Positions 1 through 8,391 of a stretch of DNA of 64,000 nucleotides are shown here, piece by piece; the first letter of the stretch is position 1, and every line of letters begins with the position of its first letter. The stretch is from Micrococcaceae bacterium Sec5.1 (GTDB taxonomy: Bacteria > Actinomycetota > Actinomycetes > Actinomycetales > Micrococcaceae), in the NCBI GenBank assembly GCA_039636795.1, contig CP143430.1, positions 992,001 to 1,056,000 on the forward strand, in the 5' to 3' direction. Made by a program: the position numbers and the translations under genes. Under the pieces are notes generated by a model. It was given only the letters and a program-made list of their open reading frames with translations, made no database searches and had not been told where the DNA came from.

Positions 1-1244
1 GGCGCGAGCTGATCACCGATCTTGAGTCCCAACTAACTGAGATCACCGGCTACGATCAGGTCTCCATCCAGCCCAACGCCGGTTCCCAGGGTGAGCTCGC
101 CGGCCTGCTCGCGATCCGTGGTTACCACCTGTCCCGTGGCGACGAGCAGCGAAATGTTTGCCTGATCCCTGCTTCTGCGCACGGCACCAACGCGGCTTCC
201 GCAGTTCTGGCTGGCATGAAGGTTGTTGTGGTCGCCACCGCTCCTGATGGCACCATCGACCACGTGGACCTCAAGGCCAAGATCGAAGCAAACCGGGACG
301 CACTCTCGGCCATCATGATCACCTACCCATCCACGCACGGCGTGTACGACGCCGACGTCCGGGAAGTCTGCGACGCCATCCACGAAGCCGGCGGACAGGT
401 CTACATTGACGGTGCAAACCTCAACGCCCTCGTTGGACTCGCACAACCGGGCAAGTTCGGCGGCGACGTCTCGCACCTGAACCTGCACAAGACGTTCTGC
501 ATCCCGCACGGCGGTGGCGGACCGGGTGTTGGCCCGGTTGCGGCCAAGGCCCACCTGGCACCGTTCATGCCCGGTGATGCTGCTTCGTGGACCGAAGGCA
601 ACGACGTCCCGATTTCGGCCTCCCGTTTCGGCTCGGCCGGCGTGCTCCCGATTTCCTGGGCTTACGTGAAGCTCATGGGTGGCCAGGGGCTCACCGAAGC
701 CACCAAGTCCGCGCTGCTGGCAGCGAACTACATCGCTTCCCGCCTCAACGAGCACTTCCCCGTCCTTTACACAGGCGAGGGCGGGCTTGTGGCCCACGAA
801 TGCATCCTGGACCTCCGCGAGCTGACTGCACGCACAGGCGTCACTGCTGAGGACGTGGCCAAGCGACTCATCGACTTCGGCTTCCACGCTCCCACCTTGG
901 CGTTCCCTGTTGCCGGAACCCTCATGGTGGAGCCCACGGAGTCCGAGGACCTCGTGGAGATCGACCGCTTCATCGAGGCCATGATCACCATCCGTGCCGA
1001 AATCGAGCAGGTCGCCACCGGCGATTTCACTGTTGAGAACTCGCCGCTGCGCAAGGCACCCCACACGGCTGCCGCCGTCGTAAGTTCTGACTGGGACCGC
1101 GCATACCCGCGTGAGCAGGCCGCGTTCCCCGTCCACCACCTCAAGCAGGACAAGTACTTCCCGCCCGTTGGCCGCATCGACGGTGCAGCAGGAGACCGCA
1201 ACCTGGTCTGCTCTTGCCCGCCGATCGAAGACTTCGAAAACTAA
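1..1244 (+). CDS. gcvP: Glycine dehydrogenase (decarboxylating), P-protein, C-terminal part
   Basis: This is the PLP-dependent subunit of the cytosolic glycine cleavage system; it decarboxylates glycine and passes the aminomethyl group to the lipoyl arm of GcvH. Only about 413 C-terminal residues are present: the frame is open from base 3 and the start lies off the left edge. The PLP lysine is visible in [16 protein letters not shown] (Lys codon 489-491), followed by the glycine-rich loop typical of the family. Upstream of it, the [10 protein letters not shown] stretch is also characteristic. The stop is 14 nt before gcvT, so gcvP and gcvT are almost certainly one transcript. Nothing looks broken in the visible part. 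Confidence 0.96.
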   Translation, partial: RELITDLESQLTEITGYDQVSIQPNAGSQGELAGLLAIRGYHLSRGDEQRNVCLIPASAHGTNAASAVLAGMKVVVVATAPDGTIDHVDLKAKIEANRDALSAIMITYPSTHGVYDADVREVCDAIHEAGGQVYIDGANLNALVGLAQPGKFGGDVSHLNLHKTFCIPHGGGGPGVGPVAAKAHLAPFMPGDAASWTEGNDVPISASRFGSAGVLPISWAYVKLMGGQGLTEATKSALLAANYIASRLNEHFPVLYTGEGGLVAHECILDLRELTARTGVTAEDVAKRLIDFGFHAPTLAFPVAGTLMVEPTESEDLVEIDRFIEAMITIRAEIEQVATGDFTVENSPLRKAPHTAAAVVSSDWDRAYPREQAAFPVHHLKQDKYFPPVGRIDGAAGDRNLVCSCPPIEDFEN

Positions 1245-1258
1245 AGGACGCCCTGCAA

Positions 1259-2407
1259 ATGAACGAGAACTACACCGCTCTCTACGAAGAGCACAAGAAA
1301 CTGGGCGCGTCCTTCACCGACTTCGGCGGCTGGCAGATGCCCCTTAAGTACTCGTCCGAGTTGGCCGAGCACCACGCAGTCCGCAAGTCCGCTGGCTTGT
1401 TCGACCTCTCCCACATGGGCGAAGTCTGGGTCACCGGACCGGACGCGGCGGCGTTCCTGGACTACGCTCTGGTAGGCAAGATTTCCGCCATGGCCGAAGG
1501 CAAAGCCAAGTACTCGCTGATCTGCCAGGAAGACGGCGGCATCATCGACGACCTCATCACCTACCGTCGCCCCTCTCCCGAAGAAGGCCAGGACAAGTTC
1601 CTGGTGGTCCCCAACGCGGGCAACGCTGCGGTTGTGGCGGCGGCACTGCTGGAGCGCGCGGGTGGTTTTGACGTGGTTGTGGAGGACGCCTCTTCCGAGA
1701 CGTCGCTCATCGCCGTCCAGGGTCCGCGCGCCGAAGCCATTTTGCTGCGCCTTGTGCCCGCAGAGCAGCACGCCTTGGTCGCCGAACTGAAGTACTACGC
1801 CGCAGTTGAGGTGCCGTTCACGTTCGACGGCGGCACTCAGGACCTGCTCCTCGCGCGCACCGGCTACACCGGTGAAGACGGCTTCGAGATCTTTGTGTCC
1901 AACGACTCCGCTGCTAACCTCTGGCAGGCCATCACCGACGCCGCTGAAGAAGGCGAGCTCGTCCCCGCAGGCCTGGCTTCCCGCGACTCCCTGCGCCTGG
2001 AAGCCGGCATGCCGCTCTATGGCAACGAACTGTCCCGCGAAGGCAACCCCTTCGCGGCAGGGCTCGGTCCCGTCGTCGCACTTTCCAAGGAAGGCGACTT
2101 CGTCGGCAAGGACGCACTCGCTGCCCTCAAAGCAGCCGGAGCCGGCTCCACCAGTGGACGCAAGCTCGTGGGCCTCAAGGGCCTGGGACGCCGCGCTGGT
2201 CGAGGCCACTACCCGGTCCTCAAAGACGGCGCAGTGGTAGGCGAAGTCACCTCCGGCCAGCCCAGCCCGACGCTTGGCTACCCGGTAGCATTGGCCTACG
2301 TCGACGTCGAGCATGCCGAAATTGGAACTGCGTTGGACATCGACCTGCGGGGCAAGAGCGAGCCGTTCGAAGTTGTCGCATTGCCGTTCTACAAGCGCCA
2401 GAAGTAA
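1259..2407 (+). CDS. gcvT: Aminomethyltransferase, glycine cleavage T-protein
   Basis: GcvT releases ammonia from the aminomethyl-lipoyl GcvH intermediate and transfers the one-carbon unit to tetrahydrofolate. The protein is about 382 residues, close to the family length, with the N-terminal folate-binding domain (roughly 1-270, including GYTGEDGFEIF) and a C-terminal barrel ending in LPFYKRQK. An open frame extends upstream to 1214, but ATG 1259 is chosen because AAAGGA sits at a suitable distance before it and the protein then begins MNENYTALYEEH, as expected. It follows gcvP by 14 nt. A 515-base repeat-bearing gap separates it from gcvH, which is unusual for a gcv operon. Confidence 0.96.
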   Translation: MNENYTALYEEHKKLGASFTDFGGWQMPLKYSSELAEHHAVRKSAGLFDLSHMGEVWVTGPDAAAFLDYALVGKISAMAEGKAKYSLICQEDGGIIDDLITYRRPSPEEGQDKFLVVPNAGNAAVVAAALLERAGGFDVVVEDASSETSLIAVQGPRAEAILLRLVPAEQHALVAELKYYAAVEVPFTFDGGTQDLLLARTGYTGEDGFEIFVSNDSAANLWQAITDAAEEGELVPAGLASRDSLRLEAGMPLYGNELSREGNPFAAGLGPVVALSKEGDFVGKDALAALKAAGAGSTSGRKLVGLKGLGRRAGRGHYPVLKDGAVVGEVTSGQPSPTLGYPVALAYVDVEHAEIGTALDIDLRGKSEPFEVVALPFYKRQK

Positions 2408-2418
2408 GCGGGGGTTGT

Positions 2419-2447
2419 CCCGACGGGTCGCCTTTTGGCCCGTCGGG
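2419..2447 (+). terminator. Hairpin after gcvT
   Basis: CCCGACGGG (2419-2427) pairs perfectly with CCCGTCGGG (2439-2447) around an 11-base loop containing TTTT. There is no U-tract after the stem, so it may be a weak terminator, a pause or an RNA-stability hairpin rather than a strong intrinsic terminator. Confidence 0.45.
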
Positions 2448-2465
2448 TCCGGCGACCTCTGCATG

Positions 2466-2514
2466 CTCGGTCGCGAAAGCGCCCGCTGAGCGGACGCGAC
2501 GCTCCCTTAGACGC
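2466..2514 (+). repeat. GC-rich dispersed repeat, copy 1 (forward)
   Basis: The unit runs from CTCGGTCGC through CGCCCGCTGAGCGGACGCG to CTCCCTTAGACGC. It recurs inverted at 2780-2828 and forward at 3350-3418, always outside genes and flanking gcvH. The embedded CCGCT-GAG-CGG portion can form a small hairpin. Confidence 0.7.
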
Positions 2515-2779
2515 ATGCTGCCGGTCACCGGACCCGAAGGGGCTGCGCACATCACCAGGACGCGCGGCCACTCTGGCGCCCCTCGAACCGCTGAATGCTG
2601 GGGGAGTGGCCACCTGCCGAAGGTGATTCGGCTGGATCACCTTGCCCGCAGGACATGGCTCCGTTCGACTTGGCGCCACGGCGCAAGGCTGGCTCCGCGC
2701 GATGGTTCGGATCCAAGTATGTTTTGGGTTCTCGCCAGGGAGGGCGGGCCGACGGCGGGGGAGCGGGTTCCGGGAGCGG

Positions 2780-2828
2780 GCGTCCAAGGGAGCGGCACGT
2801 CCGCTCAGCGGGCGTCCTCGCGACCGAG
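2780..2828 (-). repeat. GC-rich dispersed repeat, copy 2 (inverted)
   Basis: Read on the minus strand, this matches the 2466-2514 unit: CTCGGTCGC, CGCCCGCTGAGCGGACG, then CTCCCTTGGACGC. Together with copy 1 it forms a widely spaced inverted repeat, so the intervening 265 bases could be presented in a large loop in RNA or DNA. Confidence 0.65.
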
Positions 2829-2922
2829 CCCGCGGAGGAACCCGGTTCCACGCCCCCAACCCAGCCAAGACTGCCGCACACGCAGCACAAAGATTTTGCC
2901 AACCAAAGAATAGGAAAACAGA

Positions 2923-3309
2923 ATGCCCAAAGTAGCGCCCGAACTTCAGTACTCCGACGAGCACGAGTGGGTTTCCCGCGGAGAGGGGAACCTGGTGTCC
3001 GTCGGGATTTCCGAGGTTGCCACCGACGCGCTGGGTGACATCGTGTACGTTGACCTGCCCGAGGTTGGCTCCGCCGTGACTGCTGGCGAGACCTGTGGCG
3101 AGGTTGAGTCCACAAAGAGCGTTTCGGACCTGTACTCGCCGGTCACTGGTGAGGTCACCGAGATCAACGACGCCGTCGTGGGCGATCCGGCCCTGATCAA
3201 CAACGACCCCTATGGTGCCGGCTGGTTGTTCAAGGTCGCCGCTGAGTCCGAGGGCTCGCTGCTCTCGGCCGAAGAGTACGCCTCCAAGAATGGCGGAGAT
3301 CTGGCGTAA
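2923..3309 (+). CDS. gcvH: Glycine cleavage system H protein
   Basis: GcvH is the lipoyl carrier that shuttles the aminomethyl intermediate between GcvP, GcvT and the L-protein. The 128-residue length is normal. The lipoylation lysine is Lys65 in [15 protein letters not shown], within the usual ESTK context. ATG 2923 is supported by AGGAAA 6-11 nt upstream and by the [16 protein letters not shown] start typical of the family. It is separated from gcvT by a repeat-filled gap and from sdaA by another, so its expression may be partly independent of gcvPT. Confidence 0.97.
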   Translation: MPKVAPELQYSDEHEWVSRGEGNLVSVGISEVATDALGDIVYVDLPEVGSAVTAGETCGEVESTKSVSDLYSPVTGEVTEINDAVVGDPALINNDPYGAGWLFKVAAESEGSLLSAEEYASKNGGDLA

Positions 3310-3349
3310 GGTCACTTTCGGGCCCGTCGGGGCCGGCATCCTCTGCGGC

Positions 3350-3418
3350 CTCGGTCGCTTGGGCGCCCGCTGGGCGGACGCGAAGCTCCCTTAGACGGTC
3401 GCTGCCGGACGCCGGTCC
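3350..3418 (+). repeat. GC-rich dispersed repeat, copy 3 (forward, extended)
   Basis: This copy starts CTCGGTCGC, continues CGCCCGCTGGGCGGACGCG and CTCCCTTAGACG, and extends into GCTGCCGGACGCCGGTCCCG. The extension is the same half-unit that is tandemly repeated just downstream, which links the dispersed and tandem forms into one family. Confidence 0.7.
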
Positions 3419-3456
3419 CGAAGGGGCCAGCGTTCAGGCGCCACCGTATCGTGGGG

Positions 3457-3576
3457 TTGGGATGCTCGCTTAGACGCCCGCTGCCGGACGCCGGTTCCAA
3501 GGCGCCCGTTCCTCGGCGGGGGTGAGGGATTGGGATGCTCGCTTAGACGCCCGCTGCCGGACGCCGGTCCCAAAGG
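3457..3576 (+). repeat. Tandem pair of 73-base-period repeats
   Basis: Two copies beginning TTGGGATGCTCGCTTAGACG lie at 3457 and 3530, exactly 73 bases apart. Each continues CCCGCTGCCGGACGCCGGT, then a diverging tail (TCCAAGG against CCCAAAGG) and GCCCGTTCCT. The first 39 bases of the two copies are identical. They share CTTAGACG...GCTGCCGGACGCCGGT with copy 3, so they look like 5'-truncated units of the same element. Confidence 0.8.
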
Positions 3577-3604
3577 GGCCCGTTCCTGGGCGCGCGGTGA
3601 GGGG

Positions 3605-3686
3605 TTGCCAGTCCGTTTCGGGGGTTCGCTGCCGGAGATGCCGTGCGCACGGCATATTTGGCAGCGAACCCCCGAAATGGCCACTG
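3605..3686. repeat. Long imperfect cruciform/hairpin
   Basis: The left arm 3613-3633 (TTTCGGGGGTTCGCTGCC core) and right arm 3660-3680 (GGCAGCGAACCCCCGAAA core) pair at 20 of 21 positions. Between them lies an 18-base perfect palindrome, ATGCCGTGCGCACGGCAT (3638-3655), giving a double-hairpin or cruciform. Outside the arms, GCCAGT and CCACTGG extend the stem with a small bulge. No U-tract follows. It may be a transcription barrier, a palindromic repetitive element or a protein-binding site. Confidence 0.75.
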
Positions 3687-3770
3687 GAGCCCGCGGAGGA
3701 CGTTGGCCCGAAGCGCCCATACAGCGCCCACTGTGGCGTAGCGTGGGATTGTAGGAACTAAATAATTCGC

Positions 3771-3866
3771 GACGCCGGGTTGCCGCCACAAGGGGCCGCC
3801 CGGCGTCGTTGTTCGGTCGCTTCCGCCACGAGCGGGGGAGACCATCCGCCAGGACCATCTGGCGGA
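3771..3866 (+). promoter_or_regulatory. Two-hairpin leader of sdaA
   Basis: GACGCCGGG (3771-3779) pairs with CCCGGCGTC near 3799-3807. A second stem, TCCGCCA (3845-3851) with TGGCGGA (3860-3866), follows. Both lie in the likely 5' UTR of sdaA. They could be structural or regulatory, but neither has a U-tract and I recognise no known riboswitch core. Confidence 0.35.
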
Positions 3867-3897
3867 CCGTTTCAAACTGTATTAAGGAATCCCGACC

Positions 3898-5316
3898 ATG
3901 GCTGTTGGTGTTTTCGATTTGTTCACCGTGGGTATTGGCCCGTCGAGTTCGCATACTGTGGGGCCGATGCGGGCTGCCGCGGTGTTTGCCGGTGAGCTGC
4001 GTGAGTCCGCCGTGCTGGACCAGGTGGCGTCTTTGCGCGTTGATTTGTATGGCTCTTTGGCTGCGACCGGCCGTGGGCACGGGACCATGACGGCCACGCT
4101 GCTGGGCCTCGAGGGTTACCACCCCGAGTTGATCCTGCCCGAGGAAGTGGAGGAGCGGCTCGCGTCGATCGCTGAGACGGGTGTGCTGAATCTGGCCGGA
4201 GCCGGTGAAGCGGGTGCCGGGGTTCAGTTGCCATATGCCGTGGAGGACATGATCCTGCATCCGTTGACCGTGTTGCCGCGGCATACGAATGGGATGAAGT
4301 TTGCCGTGGCTGATGCTGAGGGCAACGTGCTGCGGGAGGCGACGTTTTTCTCGGTGGGTGGCGGGTTCATTGTCCGGGAGGGTGAGGAGGACGCGGCCCG
4401 GGCGGAGTTGGAGGAGACGAAGGCGGAGTTGCCGTTGCCGTTCCGGACGGCTGCTGAGTTGATGGGCCGGTGCTCCTCGAAGGGCCTGGGGATCAGCGAC
4501 ATCATGTTCATCAACGAGCGTGCGTCCCGGTCGGAGGAGGAGATCCGGGAGGGTCTGCTGCATATCTGGCATGTGATGGAGGCGTGTGTTGAGACGTCGT
4601 TGAAGCGTGAGGGTGTGTTGCCCGGGGGTTTGAGGGTCCGTCGTCGTGCTCCTGATTGGTTGGAGCGGTTGTTGAAGGAAGACAAGGACCGCGACGATCC
4701 GAAGTATTGGCAGGAGTGGGTGAACCTGATCGCGTTGGCTGTTAATGAGGAGAACGCCACGGGCGGGCGGGTGGTGACGGCGCCGACGAACGGCGCGGCG
4801 GGGATCATCCCGGCGGTGTTGTATTACGCGTTGAATTATGCCCCGGGCATGGATCAGGCCACTCAAAAGGACAGGGATGATGTGGTGGTGAAGTTCCTGC
4901 TCGCCGCGGGTGCGGTGGGTGTGTTGTATAAGGAGCAGGCGTCCATTTCGGGTGCTGAGGTGGGCTGCCAGGGTGAGGTGGGGTCGGCGTCGTCGATGGC
5001 TGCTGCCGGGTTGGCCGAGGTGATGGGTGGTACGCCGGGGCAGGTGGAGAACGCGGCGGAGATCGCGATGGAACACAACCTGGGGCTCACGTGTGATCCG
5101 ATCGGGGGGTTGGTGCAGATTCCGTGTATTGAGCGGAACGCGATTGCTGCGGCGAAGGCGATCAACGCGGCGAAGATGGCGTTGTGGGGTGATGGAACGC
5201 ACCGGGTGTCGCTGGATGAGGTGATCGTGACGATGCGTGAGACCGGCAAGGACATGTCCTCCAAGTACAAGGAAACAGCGATGGGCGGCCTGGCCGTGAA
5301 CGTCGTCGAATGCTGA
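3898..5316 (+). CDS. sdaA: L-serine ammonia-lyase (fused iron-sulfur type)
   Basis: This cytosolic enzyme deaminates L-serine to pyruvate and ammonia using a [4Fe-4S] cluster. The 472-residue chain is the fused form, with the beta domain first ([16 protein letters not shown] near residues 12-27) and the catalytic alpha domain after it. Cluster cysteines are visible in [16 protein letters not shown] and [22 protein letters not shown] 3898 follows AAGGA at 3884-3888. Placed after gcvH, it links glycine and serine breakdown: glycine cleavage feeds one-carbon units that interconvert glycine with serine. Codon use is rather G-ending (GTG, GCG, TTG) compared with gcvP and gcvT, a mild difference. 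Confidence 0.96.
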   Translation: MAVGVFDLFTVGIGPSSSHTVGPMRAAAVFAGELRESAVLDQVASLRVDLYGSLAATGRGHGTMTATLLGLEGYHPELILPEEVEERLASIAETGVLNLAGAGEAGAGVQLPYAVEDMILHPLTVLPRHTNGMKFAVADAEGNVLREATFFSVGGGFIVREGEEDAARAELEETKAELPLPFRTAAELMGRCSSKGLGISDIMFINERASRSEEEIREGLLHIWHVMEACVETSLKREGVLPGGLRVRRRAPDWLERLLKEDKDRDDPKYWQEWVNLIALAVNEENATGGRVVTAPTNGAAGIIPAVLYYALNYAPGMDQATQKDRDDVVVKFLLAAGAVGVLYKEQASISGAEVGCQGEVGSASSMAAAGLAEVMGGTPGQVENAAEIAMEHNLGLTCDPIGGLVQIPCIERNAIAAAKAINAAKMALWGDGTHRVSLDEVIVTMRETGKDMSSKYKETAMGGLAVNVVEC

Positions 5317-5354
5317 GTCTGTTTACTGTCGGTCCCTAGTGCCATGCTGTATCC

Positions 5355-6176
5355 ATGAGCGGGGGATACGACAGGGATTTTTTGCGGGCACGCCTTGAAC
5401 TGCCCAGTCCGTCGGCAACGACGATTCTTCTGGACTACACGCATTTCTCCGTGCGCTTCCGGGTTGCCCGGAAGCTCGCGGCGATCGTGGGGGTCAACAT
5501 CAGTGGCCGCGAGCTGAGCCCGCTGGCCCGGGAGGGAACCTGGCATTTCGATAGCAGGATCCCTAAGGAACAGCAGGCCGGCCCGGACGTCTACAAAAAC
5601 AACGCGTTCGATCGTGGGCACTTGGTCCGTCGCCTGGATCCCGTGTGGGGCGATCCGGCCACGGCCAAAACGGCCAACCAGGAGACCTTCGTATTTACCA
5701 ATGCCGCACCGCAGGTGGACGACTTCAACCAAGGCAAGGAACTGTGGGTGGGGCTCGAGGACCACGTGCTGGGTCACGCGGATGCGTATGACGCCAAGCT
5801 CTCCGTGTTCACCGGGCCAGTACTTCTCGACGACGACCTCCCGTACAGGGGCGTACAGGTTCCGCGGAAGTTCTGGAAAATTGCCGTATGGACCAACGAC
5901 GCCAAGCTCGGCGCCGCCGGCTTTGTACTGGATCAATCGCCGTTACTGGGCAAAGTTGAACTGAAAAAGGCGATCGACCAGCGGCTCCTTGAAGGTGAGC
6001 CACCCCCGCTGGGGCCGTACCGGACTTTCCAGGTCCCTATCGCGCAGATCGCAGACCTGACCGGACTGAGCCTCAGTAGGCTCGCCAACGCGGACCGTCT
6101 GGTGAAGGGCCAGCGCGAACTCGGGAAGGAACCGAAAGCCATCAAGTTGGAGAGCGCTGAGCAGATCCGGCTGTAA
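5355..6176 (+). CDS. DNA/RNA non-specific endonuclease (NUC1 family)
   Basis: The 273-residue protein carries the beta-beta-alpha-metal nuclease fold. The catalytic DRGH motif is at residues 86-89 (FDRGHLVRR), with FTNAAPQ (Asn116) and FNQGKELWVGLED (Asn125, Glu135) following as metal-site elements. The family cleaves DNA and RNA without strong sequence preference. No signal peptide is evident at the chosen start, which is odd because many relatives are exported; it might be leaderless in transcription or secreted by another route. It stands alone, 38 nt after sdaA, so weak read-through from sdaA is possible. The substrate in vivo cannot be told from sequence. Confidence 0.9.
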   Translation: MSGGYDRDFLRARLELPSPSATTILLDYTHFSVRFRVARKLAAIVGVNISGRELSPLAREGTWHFDSRIPKEQQAGPDVYKNNAFDRGHLVRRLDPVWGDPATAKTANQETFVFTNAAPQVDDFNQGKELWVGLEDHVLGHADAYDAKLSVFTGPVLLDDDLPYRGVQVPRKFWKIAVWTNDAKLGAAGFVLDQSPLLGKVELKKAIDQRLLEGEPPPLGPYRTFQVPIAQIADLTGLSLSRLANADRLVKGQRELGKEPKAIKLESAEQIRL

Positions 6177-6379
6177 GGGCGCGTTGGACCGGGACGGACG
6201 TCCCCTTTATATGTGTCGTGGCCAGGAGCTTCGTGACGCCCAAACATGACTATTTCTGATAAATCCCTAATGTTTCACCATTGAATTCCCGATAAACTGC
6301 CCCGTTTGATGTTCCCTCGCAAGATGATTATTTTTAGCATCAATACAGTTTCAATCGGAGCTGGGGGCCGGGAGGCAAA

Positions 6380-7252
6380 ATGGCACGGTATCCACTGAGT
6401 CTGCTCGTGTTGGTAGTTGCATTGGCCGGATGCAGCGCCAATTCGCAGCCTGGCGGAGTGGATGCCGCGTCCTTGCCATCCGTGGACCGAGCAGCATATG
6501 CCGGCGTGCATGCAAAACTGGATCCGGCTACGGCGACCATTTCCTTGCCCATGGATGCGTACGAAGCGACGCCCGACGAATCAATGGTCATAACTGCGGC
6601 CAACATGTATGTCATCGAGGATTGCATGAAAAACGCCGGTGTCACCATGCCAGAGAAGCACGGTGATCTGACGGTTAAAGCCGACCAGTCGTATGGCGTT
6701 TGGGTTCCCGAACTTGCGGCGAAGTACGGATATGACAAGGCAATCATCCGTACCGTCCCAGGTATTTACGATTCCAGGACGAGGGAATCAGCGGACGCAA
6801 ATGTCAAGAAGTACTTTGAATGCGATAACGCCACGACCTCGAATCAGATACCTCCATTCCGAAGCAGAATCGCCGGTGCGGACTCATTGCTAACAAACAT
6901 TAGCAATGACTCAAATGCATTATCTGAGCGGGATCCTGACTGGAGGGAATCACGCGACGACTGGATTGCTTGCCTCAAAGATGCCGGAATTTCAATGCGA
7001 CAGGACTCACCTGATGCGTGGGTGCCTTCGTACCCTTCGGACAAGCAAGGCGAAATCAGGACAGCTGTTCAAGACGCGAATTGCAAGCAGGAAACCAAGG
7101 TAATGCAACGCATCTCGGATATCCGGGCGCAGTATCAATCTGCCCTGATCGCCGCCAACCAAGCTGCCATGAACAGGCTCGCGGATGATAAGACCGAGGC
7201 TTTGGCCAAAGCGAGGACGATTCTCCGGCAACATGGCAAGGGCGCCGCTTGA
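6380..7252 (+). CDS. Predicted lipoprotein with duplicated cysteine module
   Basis: This 290-residue protein starts with a lipoprotein signal peptide whose lipobox is LAGC (Cys18), so it should be anchored on the outer face of the membrane. I do not recognise the rest. It contains two related modules: Cys82 in EDCMKNAGVTMP with WVP at 108-110 and Cys148, and Cys198 in IACLKDAGISM with WVP at 214-216 and Cys235. The pattern suggests two domains, each perhaps with a disulfide. The C-terminal 55 residues are helical and alanine-rich. GGGAGG lies just before ATG 6380. Its last base overlaps the next start, so it is the first gene of a three-gene export cassette. Base composition is clearly lower in GC than its neighbours. 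Confidence 0.8.
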   Translation: MARYPLSLLVLVVALAGCSANSQPGGVDAASLPSVDRAAYAGVHAKLDPATATISLPMDAYEATPDESMVITAANMYVIEDCMKNAGVTMPEKHGDLTVKADQSYGVWVPELAAKYGYDKAIIRTVPGIYDSRTRESADANVKKYFECDNATTSNQIPPFRSRIAGADSLLTNISNDSNALSERDPDWRESRDDWIACLKDAGISMRQDSPDAWVPSYPSDKQGEIRTAVQDANCKQETKVMQRISDIRAQYQSALIAANQAAMNRLADDKTEALAKARTILRQHGKGAA

Positions 7253-8391
7253 TGCCGTTGCAGCAAGACGCAGTAGTTAAGGTCCCACGTGTTCCGCGAC
7301 TCCGGCGGATCATTGGCTTCTTGGTCATAGTTATGGCAGGAATGGCAGGTTCCTTCCTTGCCGGAAGCTACATAAAGTCACCCCAGTCTGCGACCCTCGA
7401 CTCCATCAACACTCCAATCAAGGTGACCGCCACAGTGGAGCGTAGGACTTTGGCGAGCACTTTGATCATCCCCGGGAGCATGACCCCGGGAACGTCGGTG
7501 GGCATCGCAGCATCAGTACCGCCAGGGACTGAACGCGCCGTCATAACGCGCATGCTGGTTGCTGTTGGCGACACGCTAAAGCCCGGGACAATCGTTGCGA
7601 CTGTGTCCGGGCGCCCTCTCATTGTCATATCAACGTCCGTCCCGTTGTATCGGGACCTGAAAGATGGTGACAACGGTCAAGACGTTTCCGCCTTGCAGAA
7701 TTGGCTTCAATCCATAGGGTATCGGCCCAACATGACTGGAATATTTGATAAGTCCACCCAAGAATCCGTGGCGGCTTTGTACCGTGACGTTGATCAGTCA
7801 GCCCCAAAATCCGACGACAAGAAGGCCATGGTCCGGTGGAGGGAGTTTGTTCAAATTCCTGGTGATGAGGGCTCTGTGACGAGCATTGCTGCTTCAGGAG
7901 CCGTGCTGACGGACGATCTTTTGGTGGCTACAGCGCAAACTGCCCCGGACGTGGCCGTGGGACGGGCGTCAATTACACAGGCTGAAGCTCTCACAGTTGG
8001 CCAGGCCGTTGCGCTCGAAGCCAGTGGGTACAGCGCCCAGGGCGTCATTCAGAGCATCGGGGTTTTCGACCAAGGCAATCCGGAAAAGGGGACGCTTCCA
8101 GGAATGGACATCATCGCATCTGTTCCGGACGATCCCAACAAACCAAAGCCGGGTCAGCCAGTCTCTGTCAGCGTGAAGGAGCCGGTCCAAGAGACCCTGG
8201 CAGTTCCCCTGACCGCCATCAAACAGGATGACATCGGGACGTATGTGACCGTGCCAAGTTCGAAAAAGGACGCTGGTGAGGATACTTCGGCGGAAAGAAT
8301 CGACGTGACGGTGACAGGGCAGCGCGATGGCTGGGCTGCCTTGGCCGAGACTTCGAAGCTGGAGCCTGGAACCACGGTCGACGTATCGTGA
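7252..8391 (+). CDS. Membrane-fusion/adaptor protein with peptidoglycan-binding domain
   Basis: An N-terminal membrane anchor (about residues 18-38, IIGFLVIVMAGMAGSFLAG) is followed by HlyD-like adaptor segments. A PG_binding_1-type domain sits near residues 135-180 (LKDGDNGQDVSALQNWLQ and TGIFDKSTQESVAALYRD). A barrel-like C-terminus (GQPVSVSVKEPV) completes the adaptor pattern. It would link the exporter encoded next to the cell wall. TTG 7249 is a possible alternative start; ATG 7252 is preferred and overlaps the lipoprotein stop by one base. The end overlaps the ABC gene by four bases (GTGA), so translation is probably coupled. Function is inferred from domain order and context. Confidence 0.82.
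   Translation: MPLQQDAVVKVPRVPRLRRIIGFLVIVMAGMAGSFLAGSYIKSPQSATLDSINTPIKVTATVERRTLASTLIIPGSMTPGTSVGIAASVPPGTERAVITRMLVAVGDTLKPGTIVATVSGRPLIVISTSVPLYRDLKDGDNGQDVSALQNWLQSIGYRPNMTGIFDKSTQESVAALYRDVDQSAPKSDDKKAMVRWREFVQIPGDEGSVTSIAASGAVLTDDLLVATAQTAPDVAVGRASITQAEALTVGQAVALEASGYSAQGVIQSIGVFDQGNPEKGTLPGMDIIASVPDDPNKPKPGQPVSVSVKEPVQETLAVPLTAIKQDDIGTYVTVPSSKKDAGEDTSAERIDVTVTGQRDGWAALAETSKLEPGTTVDVS

Larger units (their letters stand above)
2408..2922. other. 515-base gene-free gap between gcvT and gcvH
   Basis: No credible gene is seen; open frames here are short, overlapping and in all phases. The stretch holds a hairpin just after gcvT (2419-2447), one forward copy of a GC-rich repeat (2466-2514) and one inverted copy (2780-2828). 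The last bases before gcvH are A-rich and carry its ribosome-binding site (AGGAAA, about 2912-2917). If gcvPTH is a single operon, this gap is transcribed as a long structured spacer. Confidence 0.7.
3310..3897. other. 588-base gene-free gap between gcvH and sdaA
   Basis: No gene is supported here. The left part (about 3350-3590) contains one full forward copy of the GC-rich repeat followed by two tandem half-units. The middle (3605-3686) is a long imperfect cruciform. The right part (3740-3897) is the sdaA leader, with two further hairpins (3771-3807 and 3845-3866) before the ribosome-binding site. I looked for the conserved core of a glycine riboswitch ahead of sdaA and did not find it. Confidence 0.7.

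Noticed and set aside
1241..2464. 407-codon open frame antisense to gcvT
   Set aside because: Mirror of a conserved gene; no domain and no ribosome-binding site.
2435..2913. Short open frames between gcvT and gcvH
   Set aside because: Overlapping frames in all phases over repeat sequence, no ribosome-binding sites and biased Arg/Pro/Gly content.
3457..3576. CRISPR array
   Set aside because: Only two tandem units of 73 bases with non-variable spacing and no cas genes.
3700..3897. Glycine riboswitch ahead of sdaA
   Set aside because: The conserved glycine aptamer core is not present; only generic hairpins are seen.
3391..5202. 603-codon open frame antisense to sdaA
   Set aside because: Arg/His/Pro-rich composition with no domain; it is the complement of a strongly supported gene.
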